A stretch of DNA of 64,000 nucleotides. Origin: a marine gamma proteobacterium HTCC2080 (GTDB lineage Bacteria; Pseudomonadota; Gammaproteobacteria; Pseudomonadales; Halieaceae). Location of the stretch: assembly GCA_000169115.1 (NCBI GenBank), contig AAVV01000005.1, forward strand, positions 124,001-188,000, in the 5' to 3' direction. Below, in pieces: positions 1-7,790 of this stretch. A program made the position numbers and the translations under genes. Within the stretch, counting starts at the first letter, position 1, and each line of letters starts with the position of its first letter. The notes below the pieces were generated by a model. It was not told the origin of the DNA and did not search any database. It worked only from the letters and a program-made list of their open reading frames with translations.

Positions 1-272
1 TTCATCACCTCGCCGCTGGTATAAATATCCACGGCGACGAAATTGTTTTCGGGCCAGGTGTGCACGCTAAAATGTGACTCGGCGATTAAGATGACCCCGC
101 TGACTCCTGTGGGCGAAAACTGGTGAAAGAAATATTTGATGATTGTCGAGCCGCAACGTTTTGCAGCTGCAAGAAGCGCCTCTTGAGTTGGCTCAACGCT
201 CCCAATAACCGAGGCGTCACACCCATGAAGGTCCACCAGAAAGTGGTCACCGTAGGTTTCTGTCGAGCCCAT
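1..272 (-). CDS. speD: S-adenosylmethionine decarboxylase proenzyme, 3' part outside window
   Basis: Reading the minus strand from the ATG at 272 gives a protein beginning MGSTETYGDHFLVDLHGCD and containing ESHFSVHTWPE, the self-processing region of bacterial SpeD, where the serine becomes the pyruvoyl cofactor. About 90 residues are visible; the frame runs off the left edge, so the gene is partial. SpeD makes decarboxylated SAM, the aminopropyl donor for spermidine synthesis. The two genes just upstream on the same strand (290-3003) belong to the membrane spermidine-synthase type, which fits a shared polyamine role. The start is chosen because the family begins shortly before the HxLxDL stretch. 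Confidence 0.9.
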   Translation of the reverse strand, partial: MGSTETYGDHFLVDLHGCDASVIGSVEPTQEALLAAAKRCGSTIIKYFFHQFSPTGVSGVILIAESHFSVHTWPENNFVAVDIYTSGEVM

Positions 273-289
273 CAATGCGTTCTTCTCCT

Positions 290-967
290 TTAATTTAGAT
301 ATGCTTGCAGAACCAGCTCACTGATGTGATCGGCCATAATCAAATAATAAACGAGCACCAAAGCCATGGTGGATACAACGACTAGCATGCCATGGAAGTG
401 AGGCAGGTCTGACGCGGAAACATGCTTTTTTTGCAGCATTAGCAACATGCCGACGGCCGCGTTAAGTAGAGCTACGATAAATGCCGTAGGTATCAAACCA
501 ACGTATGGGTAAAGGACGAACGCGAAGGTCATGGTGCCCAAAAAAGCGCCCAAATAATTGATGCCAATAATGGCGTTATCACGATATTCGGCGTCCAGAC
601 TTTTTAGCGCGATAAGCAAGGGGATTTCAAAGCCAGATAGGACGCCAATAATTATGATGAGTAAATGCGCGGTTATCGAGAGCGTGATTCCGGTTGCACC
701 GGTGCTGTCGATAAAAAATAGAAGCACCACCGAGCCGCCGCCGAATAAGGTCAATAGCGTTTCGACACGCAGCAAGGCAACAGCGGGACGAGCCACAAAC
801 CGTCCTTCCGCAATCATTGATCCTATGCCGAGAGACATCATGTAAAGGCCGATGGTGACACTGTATCTCAGGACTGTGTTTCCTAAAAAAGCACTGAGTG
901 CCTGCCCCAGCAGAAGCTCGTAGACGATGCTGCAAAAAGCGAGCACAAATGTCAGGGAGTAAATCAT
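290..967 (-). CDS. Membrane protein resembling the N-terminal half of spermidine synthase-like proteins
   Basis: 225 residues, almost entirely hydrophobic, with about six to seven predicted membrane segments starting at residue 1 (MIYSLTFVLAFCSIVYELLLG). The IVYELLLGQAL start and the GLYMMSLGIGS segment resemble the membrane half of the long spermidine synthase-like proteins. No SAM-binding aminopropyltransferase domain follows, so this is either a stand-alone membrane subunit or a truncated paralogue. Its start codon overlaps the stop of the 678-residue gene upstream by one base, so the two are translated from one message, which runs on into speD. Function is inferred from context; no catalytic motif is visible. 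Confidence 0.7.
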   Translation of the reverse strand: MIYSLTFVLAFCSIVYELLLGQALSAFLGNTVLRYSVTIGLYMMSLGIGSMIAEGRFVARPAVALLRVETLLTLFGGGSVVLLFFIDSTGATGITLSITAHLLIIIIGVLSGFEIPLLIALKSLDAEYRDNAIIGINYLGAFLGTMTFAFVLYPYVGLIPTAFIVALLNAAVGMLLMLQKKHVSASDLPHFHGMLVVVSTMALVLVYYLIMADHISELVLQAYLN

Positions 968-3003
968 TACTTTAACAACTGAAAGGGACTTGAGAAATCA
1001 TCGGTCCACAAGCGCACGTCGCTCATGTTGTCGGGCATTTGTTGCTTTTGTAATTGAATAAATTGCTGTGACATAAATCGATCGTTTTTCGTCAAAATCA
1101 TCCAACGGGAGCCCCATTGCTGTGCACTGTTGGAGGCGTTTGTTACCAGTACAGATTGCAAGCCAAGTGTCTTTCCCATTTCCGTGAGTAAAGGCTGAAA
1201 ATCGAAATGCCAGCTTGAAATAAGCACGGCGATAATACCATCAGGTTTAAGGTGTCTCAGGTATAGCTCAAAAGCCTCTCGAGTCAATAAATGAATGGGA
1301 ATTGCATCGCTAGAAAAAGCGTCAAGGACAAAAACATCGAAAGCTTGCGGAAGCTCGTTTTCTAGGGAAAGTCGGGCATCCCCCAAAACAATTTTTACGT
1401 CCGCAGTTGTATCTGCAAGGTAGGTGAAATGGCGTTGAGCGATTTCAACAACATCAGGGTTGATCTCATAGACTTTTACCGAGTCTTGCGCCCCGGCGTA
1501 ACTAATTGCGGTGCCAATACCCAGGCCAATCATCCCTAGGCGCCTTTTGCGCTGTCCTGCGGAAAAGCTCATCGCCATATCGATCCCGCTTCCGGGCGAG
1601 TAGTAGGTAATCGGCAAAGACTTTGCAGGCGCTGTTGTAGCCTGTGCGCCGTGATAGCTATTGCCGTTCCGCAACCACAAAAACTCATCAGAAGTGCCAG
1701 CATTATCTCGCCCGACAGTTAACACCCCATAAAAATTGCGGGCCTGATGAACGATGTCTGGCTCCTCGTCACACGCAGATTGCACGAATACAAAAACAAC
1801 AAACGTAGTGCCAATTGCCAGTGCGAGTTGGATTGGAATGCCTGCAGTCAACGACACTTTGACGTTAACGTGTTTCATTAAAAGGAGAACTACCAATATT
1901 GTTGCCATCGATGCGGCAATTTGTAACTCAATGTAGCGATCACTAATTATTGGCATTAGCACAGATACGAGGGCACTACCTAAGGCCCCTCCCAACGCCA
2001 CCATGAGGTAGTAGCCGGTCAATTGATTTGCTGGGGGCCTTAAACGGTACAACTCTCCGTGGCAGACCATACACAAGACAAATAGCGTGAACATGAAAAC
2101 GATAATCGTCCAAGTGACATTAAGTGCCTCACCAAGCAATAGGTACAGTATCCAGGCAAGACTAAAGGCAAAAAGGGGTAGAAACAGCCTGCGCCGATAC
2201 CAACGCTCGTTGTCGAAGGCAATGATAAAGGTGAGTAAATAAACGCTTAATGGCATTACCCATAAAAAGGGTATCGAAACAAGATCCCGGGTGAGTTGAT
2301 TAGTCACACTCAACAATAACGTTACTGCAGTCGCCGGAAGCATGAGCCAAAGCAGCCACGATACAATGCTCGCGCGGATTTTTTTGTCAACACTTGTTGA
2401 CGGTACTGGGGAATAGGTCTTTGATCGCGTCGCAGTGACGAAAGTGCAGTAGGCGCAGAGTGCAATAAAGACCACAAAGGTAAAGGACCATGCCTGCGCT
2501 TGCAGCTGCCGGTTGAACATGGGTTCGATGACAAAGGGATAGCTGAGCAGCGCCGCCAGTGCCGCGACATTAGACAGTGCGTACAGGCGGTAGGGGTTGG
2601 TCGTTGCTTGAATACTGCTCGCCCAGGCTTGTATCAGCGGTGCCGTGGCCGACAGCACAAAAAATGGAACACCAATGGTGCGAATGAGAAGGCTCAAGAT
2701 TTGCAGCGTTGGGTTTTGTGCCGCATCGAATTCATGGAGCTCTGATGGGGAAATGGGGATTTGTATCAGGGCCAGTAATAAAAAAACGACGTGTAACTGG
2801 GATTGCCGTTGTAGACCTAGATACCTGACCGATAGGTGGGCATAGCCGTAGCCTGCAACGAGACAAGATTGGAAAAACAACATTGAAACTGCCCAGACCG
2901 CGGTGCCACCGCCGAACCAAGGGAGAATGAACTTTGTGATCAGAGGTTGAATCTGAAATAGCAAGAATGCAGAGGTAAATATGGTAAGTGCAAACGGGAG
3001 CAT
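967..3003 (-). CDS. Multi-span membrane protein with C-terminal spermidine synthase-like domain
   Basis: 678 residues. Residues 1 to about 430 form many hydrophobic spans (MLPFALTIFTSAFLLFQIQP at the start). From about residue 480 a Rossmann methyltransferase/aminopropyltransferase fold follows: GMIGLGIGTAISYAG (nucleotide loop), VYEINPDVVEIA (acidic residue ending strand 2), LGDARLSLE and FDVFVLDAFSSDAIPIHLLT, the polyamine-synthase-like signature. Such fusions are widespread in Proteobacteria and often annotated as spermidine synthase, though few have a proven reaction. It is first in a probable operon with the 225-residue membrane protein and speD, which makes an aminopropyl-transfer role likely but unproven. 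Confidence 0.8.
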   Translation of the reverse strand: MLPFALTIFTSAFLLFQIQPLITKFILPWFGGGTAVWAVSMLFFQSCLVAGYGYAHLSVRYLGLQRQSQLHVVFLLLALIQIPISPSELHEFDAAQNPTLQILSLLIRTIGVPFFVLSATAPLIQAWASSIQATTNPYRLYALSNVAALAALLSYPFVIEPMFNRQLQAQAWSFTFVVFIALCAYCTFVTATRSKTYSPVPSTSVDKKIRASIVSWLLWLMLPATAVTLLLSVTNQLTRDLVSIPFLWVMPLSVYLLTFIIAFDNERWYRRRLFLPLFAFSLAWILYLLLGEALNVTWTIIVFMFTLFVLCMVCHGELYRLRPPANQLTGYYLMVALGGALGSALVSVLMPIISDRYIELQIAASMATILVVLLLMKHVNVKVSLTAGIPIQLALAIGTTFVVFVFVQSACDEEPDIVHQARNFYGVLTVGRDNAGTSDEFLWLRNGNSYHGAQATTAPAKSLPITYYSPGSGIDMAMSFSAGQRKRRLGMIGLGIGTAISYAGAQDSVKVYEINPDVVEIAQRHFTYLADTTADVKIVLGDARLSLENELPQAFDVFVLDAFSSDAIPIHLLTREAFELYLRHLKPDGIIAVLISSWHFDFQPLLTEMGKTLGLQSVLVTNASNSAQQWGSRWMILTKNDRFMSQQFIQLQKQQMPDNMSDVRLWTDDFSSPFQLLK

Positions 3004-3143
3004 GACGAGTGAAGTAGCTGAAACAGGGTGCAGCCTAACATGCTCGTGTGCGCTGTGTGGTAAATATCAAATGTCGGCAGCGCAGGTTTTAATTAAAGGA
3101 TGCGGGACAATGGAGGTGAAACAAAAACGCGCCACTCCGTGTA

Positions 3144-3347
3144 CTAAGCTGAAGGTCCCGTTGGCAGCTTCTGTTGTTCGATATCCAGAATCAACTCATG
3201 AATGGCCCCAGTGAGCCATGTCTCGACCGAGTCGACGGTGATGCAATTTTCTAAGGGCGTCTGTCAGGTCCGCACTACTGGATTTTAAGTCAACCTGAGC
3301 TTGATTAAGAAGCGGCGATCGAGGGCCCTCGTGTAAAAAAAAGTCAT
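3144..3347 (-). pseudogene. Possible broken small gene, family unknown
   Basis: Two minus-strand frames here read like pieces of one small protein. From an ATG at 3347 or further upstream, one frame gives LHEGPRSPLLNQAQVDL and SSSADLTDAL; the next frame gives ENCITVDSVETWLTGAIHEL and LDIEQQKLP, ending at a TAG at 3144-3146. Joining them needs the loss of one base near 3252, and a run of eight A at 3335-3342 may hide another slip near the start. No Shine-Dalgarno is visible before 3347. I do not recognise the family. It may be a decayed gene or a sequence error; the rest of 3004-3417 shows nothing else convincing. Confidence 0.3.
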
Positions 3348-3417
3348 AGATGACAATGCAACGTAATCCACGGTTCAGGTGAAAGCTCTATGGAGCGTGG
3401 CTTTTGGTGAGGCGCAG

Positions 3418-3771
3418 CTAAAGATCCAGCAGCCCATGGACATTTTCTGGCGGCCTTCCAATCACAGCCCGGTCATCGTTCATAATGACAGGGCGCTCAA
3501 TAAGAATGGGGTTGTTAACCATCGCGCTGACCCATTCTTGATCTGAACTTTTTTCAGACAACGTCAAGGTTTTAAAAACTGCCTCCCCTCGGCGTACGAG
3601 TTTAGCAGGACTGATTTGGAGTTTTTTCAAGGCCGCTTCAAGTTCAGTCTTTGTCGGTGGATTTTCTAAATACTTCACGACTTCTGGATTGACCCCCGCG
3701 GCCTCAAGCAGCGCGAGGGCTTGCCGCGACTTTGAGCACCTTGGGTTATGCCAAATGGTAATGTTCTTCAT
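3418..3771 (-). CDS. arsC: ArsC-family reductase (glutaredoxin-linked arsenate reductase type)
   Basis: 117 residues, the usual length for this family. The N-terminus ITIWHNPRCSKSRQALALLE carries the single catalytic cysteine in the NPRCSKSR context of thioredoxin-fold ArsC. The conserved arginine-containing part, MVNNPILIERPVI, is also present. The enzyme would reduce arsenate with glutathione and glutaredoxin; the closely related YffB/Spx-like proteins of unknown substrate are an alternative. No arsenic efflux pump or ArsR regulator is nearby, so an arsenic role rests on family alone. Confidence 0.85.
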   Translation of the reverse strand: MKNITIWHNPRCSKSRQALALLEAAGVNPEVVKYLENPPTKTELEAALKKLQISPAKLVRRGEAVFKTLTLSEKSSDQEWVSAMVNNPILIERPVIMNDDRAVIGRPPENVHGLLDL

Positions 3772-3893
3772 AGACGCTGAACCTCTTTAGTCTCGCTATA
3801 GGTATTGCTTCAATGGAGGGGCCGACTGCGCTACTGACTCATTGCTAGCGCTCTGGCAACGGGCGGCCAATCTATTGACGCAAGTGGGTTTTT

Positions 3894-4682
3894 TTAGAGA
3901 ATTCTATGCAGTGCATCCAAAAGCGCATTGGGTGCTTCCATCATGAGCGTGTGTCCCGCACCTTGTATTACGCTGACCTCCGGCTGATGAAACGCTTCTT
4001 GCAACGGGCCTGTACCTCGCACCGGGGTCAGACGATCTTCACTCCCCAACACCATGAGCACGGGGCACTCGACCGCAGATGCACTCTGAAGACCATTTTG
4101 ATATTCGTTACAAGCATTCATGTCGAAATACAGTGCGCCGGGTTGCGATCGCTCATAGAGTCTGAGAGAGCTTCCGACCATCCATATGCCGGAGCTGCGA
4201 TTACCGCCATATTGGTGCCGCTTGCTTAGTCCATACTGTGTCAGCATGTCAAATGCCGCATGATCGTTGTTCTTACAGGCATCGAGGATGGCACCAGAGA
4301 CTGGCATGGGTACGATGGTGCCAACCATAGCCAAGGCTCGTGCACGTTTAGCGTGCCTTGCCGAAAAGTCCAGGGCAATTAAACTCCCCAAGCTGTGGCC
4401 AACCACCGCAGCAGCTTCAACTTCGAGGGCGTCGAGAACTTTCTCTAGCCAGTCTGCCATCGAGGGAATGCTTTGCAGTGGTGCTCCGGTTGAGCGTCCA
4501 TGTCCGGGTAAATCAACCGCAATTACATTGTTACCGTGACGAGCGAAGTGGCGAGCGGCTAAAGTCCAGACGGTGTGATCCATGCCCGACCCATGGATGA
4601 AAACAATCGAGGGCTTGCTGCTGTCGATGTTTCTGGAATTTGTATAGCAGTAGACGCTGCTGTCATCGATAGTGATTTTCAT
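3894..4682 (-). CDS. Alpha/beta hydrolase
   Basis: 262 residues with the full alpha/beta hydrolase layout: oxyanion motif FIHGSGMDHTVW near residue 28, NVIAVDLPGHGRS, nucleophile elbow VVGHSLGSLIALDF with the catalytic serine, VLGSEDRLTPV for the acidic residue, and GAGHTLMMEAP for the histidine near the C-terminus. There is no signal peptide, so it is cytoplasmic. The start overlaps the stop of the upstream sulfhydrylase gene by four bases (ATGA), so the two are translationally coupled. The substrate is unknown; coupling hints at a thioester or acyl ester linked to sulfur amino acid metabolism, but this is inference. Confidence 0.85.
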   Translation of the reverse strand: MKITIDDSSVYCYTNSRNIDSSKPSIVFIHGSGMDHTVWTLAARHFARHGNNVIAVDLPGHGRSTGAPLQSIPSMADWLEKVLDALEVEAAAVVGHSLGSLIALDFSARHAKRARALAMVGTIVPMPVSGAILDACKNNDHAAFDMLTQYGLSKRHQYGGNRSSGIWMVGSSLRLYERSQPGALYFDMNACNEYQNGLQSASAVECPVLMVLGSEDRLTPVRGTGPLQEAFHQPEVSVIQGAGHTLMMEAPNALLDALHRIL

Positions 4683-5998
4683 GGCGTCACCGATTGCTTG
4701 GCAGCAACCTTACCGGCAGCGCGCAATCCTTGTTTTAAATCAGCGATTAAATCTTTTGCATCCTCCAGGCCTATCGACAGGCGAATGGTGCCCTCGCCGA
4801 TGCCTCCGGCAGCCAGTGCTGCGGCATCCATTCGGTGATGTGTTGTACTTGCGGGGTGGATGACCAGCGATTTAGCATCACCCACGTTCGCAAGGTGCGA
4901 AAATAGATTGAGGGCGTCGACAAATGCAATGCCAGCTTCCCGGCCACCCACGAGATCAAAACTGAATACCGCACTGCAGCCTTTAGGTAATAGTGCTGAG
5001 GCCAATGCTTGGTCGGGATGTCCCTCTAACTCGGGGTATCCCACGCGACTAACTTGTTCATGTTGATTGAGAAATTCAACAATCCTTCGGGTATTTTCCA
5101 CATGGCGGTGCATGCGAATACCGAGCGTTTCAACGCCCTGTAAAATATGGAATGCGGTGGTAGGACTCATGCATGCTCCAAAGTCACGTAAGCCCTCTTT
5201 GCGCGCGCGTTGAATGAAAGCGGCGGGGCCAAATTCCTCGCTGAACACCAAATTATGAAATCCGGCATAGGGTTCAGTGAGGGTTGGAAATTTGCCAGAC
5301 GCGTCCCAGTCAAAGCGCCCTCCGTCTACCAGAAGACCGCCAATGACAATGCCGTGACCACTGAGAAATTTAGTGGCGGAATGCATGATGATATCGGCCC
5401 CATGTTCGAAGGGCTTGATTAAATACGGCGTGGTAAAGGTAGAGTCCACCATCAGTGGTAGGCCCGCTTGATGGGCAACAGCTGCCACCTCGGGAATGTT
5501 GAGCACATCAAGTCCAGGGTTGCCCACGGTCTCGGCAAATACCAGTCGGGTATTGTCCTGAATTGCTGCGGCAAAAGCCTGGGGGTCCCTAGCATCGACA
5601 AAGGTCGTTTCAATGCCTAAGCGGGGTAGGGTGTAGGCCAGCAGGTTGTGACTGCCGCCATAGAGCGCTGCGGCAGCGACAATATGAGACCCCGCGCCCA
5701 TGAGCGTCATGATGGCGAGGGTTAGCGCGGCTTGGCCACTCGCGGTAGCAATGGCGCCTACGCCGTCTTCTAAAGCGGCGATTCGTTCCTCTAACACAGC
5801 ATTTGTTGGATTGCTGAGGCGTGAGTAAACGTGACCCGCCCGCTCGATATTAAATAAGGAGGCGGCGTAGTCTGAATCGGGAAAACAAAAAGACGCCGAC
5901 TGATAGATCGGAGTGGCACGGGCCCCCGTAGCCGGATCGGGTTGTGATCCTGCATGCAATGCCAGGGTGTCTAGTCCGGGATATTCTGGTGCTGCCAT
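4679..5998 (-). CDS. metY: O-acetylhomoserine sulfhydrylase-type PLP enzyme
   Basis: A 439-residue Cys/Met-metabolism PLP enzyme. Visible motifs: THALHAG-like start (LDTLALHAGSQPDP), YSRLSNPTNAVLEERIAALE, and SATKFLSGHG, which supplies the PLP-binding lysine. Length and the N-terminal PIYQSASF fit O-acetylhomoserine (thiol)-lyase better than cystathionine enzymes. It would make homocysteine from acetylhomoserine and sulfide. The ATG at 5998 is chosen over one 99 bases upstream because AAGGAG lies six bases before it and the family starts here. The space upstream contains three hairpins, listed separately. Confidence 0.85.
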   Translation of the reverse strand: MAAPEYPGLDTLALHAGSQPDPATGARATPIYQSASFCFPDSDYAASLFNIERAGHVYSRLSNPTNAVLEERIAALEDGVGAIATASGQAALTLAIMTLMGAGSHIVAAAALYGGSHNLLAYTLPRLGIETTFVDARDPQAFAAAIQDNTRLVFAETVGNPGLDVLNIPEVAAVAHQAGLPLMVDSTFTTPYLIKPFEHGADIIMHSATKFLSGHGIVIGGLLVDGGRFDWDASGKFPTLTEPYAGFHNLVFSEEFGPAAFIQRARKEGLRDFGACMSPTTAFHILQGVETLGIRMHRHVENTRRIVEFLNQHEQVSRVGYPELEGHPDQALASALLPKGCSAVFSFDLVGGREAGIAFVDALNLFSHLANVGDAKSLVIHPASTTHHRMDAAALAAGGIGEGTIRLSIGLEDAKDLIADLKQGLRAAGKVAAKQSVTP

Positions 5999-6070
5999 AG
6001 AAGTCTCCTTGGTGCGAAAAGCGGGATGCCCATGCGCCATGTAATGTGTATGCCGTTTCAGGTCAGCCAA

Positions 6071-6133
6071 GGCATCTATCGATGCCATGATTCTCATGGG
6101 CAGGTTGTTGCAGGGTGGGTTGACCGTTTACCC
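6071..6133 (-). promoter_or_regulatory. Structured leader before the sulfhydrylase gene
   Basis: Three inverted repeats follow one another in the presumed 5' leader: GGCATC/GATGCC around a four-base loop (6071-6086), CATGA/TCATG around a three-base loop (6086-6098) and GGGT/ACCC around nine bases (6117-6133). I could not match it to any S-adenosylmethionine or S-adenosylhomocysteine riboswitch consensus by eye. The same stretch can be read as an in-frame N-terminal extension of the enzyme, but that lacks a ribosome binding site. Confidence 0.35.
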
Positions 6134-6262
6134 GAGCATTCTGAGGGCGCAATTGTACTGCTTCAGAAAGAGGGGCGGTAGCGCAGTACAGCAAAATTTA
6201 ACAGCTTTACAGCGGACTCTGTCAAAAATTGAAAGGCGCTATTAAGGGCGAAAAATATCGGA

Positions 6263-6290
6263 CAAAAAAAAGCCGGGGCTTGGCCCCGGC
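6263..6290 (-). terminator. Rho-independent terminator
   Basis: A perfect eight-base-pair GC stem (GCCGGGGC/GCCCCGGC, 6272-6290) with a three-base loop is followed on the minus strand by a run of eight T. It lies about 35 bases after the stop of the secreted-protein gene at 6326-7090 and separates it from the sulfhydrylase transcript. Confidence 0.9.
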
Positions 6291-6325
6291 AGGTGCACGG
6301 TCAGAGTGCCGTAGCGGCTTAAATT

Positions 6326-7090
6326 TTAGTCGCCGGAGCGCACAAGCGTCGCGGTATACATCCTAGGGCTATCACAGGAGACAACGGACCCGATCGTGTC
6401 TTGTTGCACTTTCCAGCCACCTTGGTTCACGTATTTTTCAGAGTTTTCGCCATAGGTGCTCAAATCTGAGACCCAGTTTGATATTTTCATCTGATAGCCA
6501 GCGTCCTGAGGGTTGCCGTGCCCCGGTAGATGATAGACGGTTACGCTGGGAACCTCCTGTTCATCGAGATAAGCGTTGTATTTCGCCTGAGCGGCCATCA
6601 GGTCTTCCATCTCCATGCCTTCACGAAATGTGCAGTCGCTAAAACTGGCATAACCTGAGGAGGATTCGCCGCCGCCACCACGAACAATGAGCGACGCGAA
6701 TTCCATGTGCGCGCTGCAGGTCCAAACCTCATTAAACTTAGCATTGAGCTCTGCGCCCTCGGTAAACCAAGCATCTAGGGTCTTACCCATGGCTTTAAAG
6801 TCGGGAGTAAAGCCAAACCAAAACGCAGTGCGCTCAAAATTAATGTCGGAACCGAATACGGGGGTCAAAACCCAGGCGTAGTAGTCGTTCATTTCTTTTT
6901 CGTCAGACCAATTGTTCCACTCGCCAACCACTGACATAAGGTCGGCAGGGGCTTTGCCTTCGTTCATTTCGCAGCCATACAGTTCAGTGCCCCCGAAGCC
7001 ACTGGGCATATGGTGGTCGGCCACTACGGGTTGTGTGTGAAGTACGCCTACAACTCCTAGAGCAAGCAGGGTTTTGAAGGTATTTTTCAT
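6326..7090 (-). CDS. Secreted protein of unknown function
   Basis: 254 residues beginning with a typical signal peptide (KNTFKTLLALGVVGVLHTQ, cleavage probably after VVA-D at about residue 25). The mature part is acidic, has several cysteines that could form disulfides (YGCEMNEG, WTCSAHM, FSDCTF, VVSCDSP), many tryptophans and two similar segments with W-x-x-W or aromatic clusters. I do not recognise a named domain. It is a single-gene unit with its own terminator. It is probably periplasmic or outside the cell. Real gene status is supported by the signal peptide, codon pattern and terminator. Confidence 0.75.
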   Translation of the reverse strand: MKNTFKTLLALGVVGVLHTQPVVADHHMPSGFGGTELYGCEMNEGKAPADLMSVVGEWNNWSDEKEMNDYYAWVLTPVFGSDINFERTAFWFGFTPDFKAMGKTLDAWFTEGAELNAKFNEVWTCSAHMEFASLIVRGGGGESSSGYASFSDCTFREGMEMEDLMAAQAKYNAYLDEQEVPSVTVYHLPGHGNPQDAGYQMKISNWVSDLSTYGENSEKYVNQGGWKVQQDTIGSVVSCDSPRMYTATLVRSGD

Positions 7091-7348
7091 CGTTATTTTC
7101 CTCGTTTATTTTTGGGTTCTGAACCCTCAAAACAGTACCGAGGCCCTCGCTCGTCTGTCAAATGCTATGCGATGAAGTGTGAGTAGGGCATCAGTAATAG
7201 GGCGAGCGCACGGTATTGGCTGGCTTGTTGGGATTTTGCTCTAGCCCTTGGCTGCCGTTAGCAATGGGTACTTTCTATGTTAAGCCCCAGCCAAGTTATT
7301 CTGCCGGGCGCCTGCAACTTGCGGTCCTTAGCTTAAGTGCAGCGTCGA

Positions 7349-7546
7349 CTAGCCCTCAAATTGGCTACCAACCTGCTGGTTCATGCCTACCAATGTGTGA
7401 GTTAGGCGTTTTTTATAACGACGCTGGCGCCGCCGCGCCTTAGCCGGATTGGCGCGCCAGCCTTGACGCTTGTCATGGACGAGCTCATCAAGGTCGTCGG
7501 CGGTTTGAATGTGTTCACCATCGGACTCGTAGGTTCTTCGTGTCAT
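7349..7546 (-). CDS. Small basic hypothetical protein
   Basis: 65 residues: an acidic start (TYESDGEHIQTADDLDELVH) followed by a strongly basic stretch (NPAKARRRQRRYKKRL). There is no signal peptide or membrane segment. The composition looks like a nucleic-acid- or ribosome-associated small protein, but no family is recognised. The ribosome site is weak (CGGAAA before the ATG at 7546). The composition is unlike a random shadow and no other gene overlaps it. The flanking spaces 7091-7348 and 7547-7790 show no other gene. Confidence 0.45.
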   Translation of the reverse strand: MTRRTYESDGEHIQTADDLDELVHDKRQGWRANPAKARRRQRRYKKRLTHTLVGMNQQVGSQFEG

Positions 7547-7790
7547 CTAAAAATTTCCGTCGCAATTAAGTTAGGTGTACGCGCCAAACCTCACTCCGGC
7601 AACCCTTGACGCAGCATGAGTATTAACGAAACTTGGACGAAAAATTTAGGGGCCCTGGAGTTACGGGTTTGCACCACCTGATAGCGGCTGCTAATTTTTT
7701 CAAATTAACAGCGGGGTTTCTGGCAAAGGCTCCCTCGCTTAGACGCTTAGCGGCTGCGCCGTAATTTTAGGCCGGCAGCCAGTTCACAAT

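Noticed and set aside
2981-3214. Plus-strand frame of 77 residues
   Set aside because: It overlaps the start of a clear minus-strand gene, and its composition is not protein-like.
5999-6097. Longer N-terminus for the sulfhydrylase, starting at 6097
   Set aside because: No ribosome site precedes it, the family starts at MAAPEYPG-like sequence, and AAGGAG sits correctly before 5998.
6000-6260. Known SAM riboswitch before the sulfhydrylase gene
   Set aside because: I could not match the conserved cores of SAM-I, SAM-II or SAH classes; only generic hairpins are seen.
7751-7779. Terminator after the PQQ dehydrogenase gene
   Set aside because: A bulged GGCTGC/GCAGCC stem exists, but no T-run follows.
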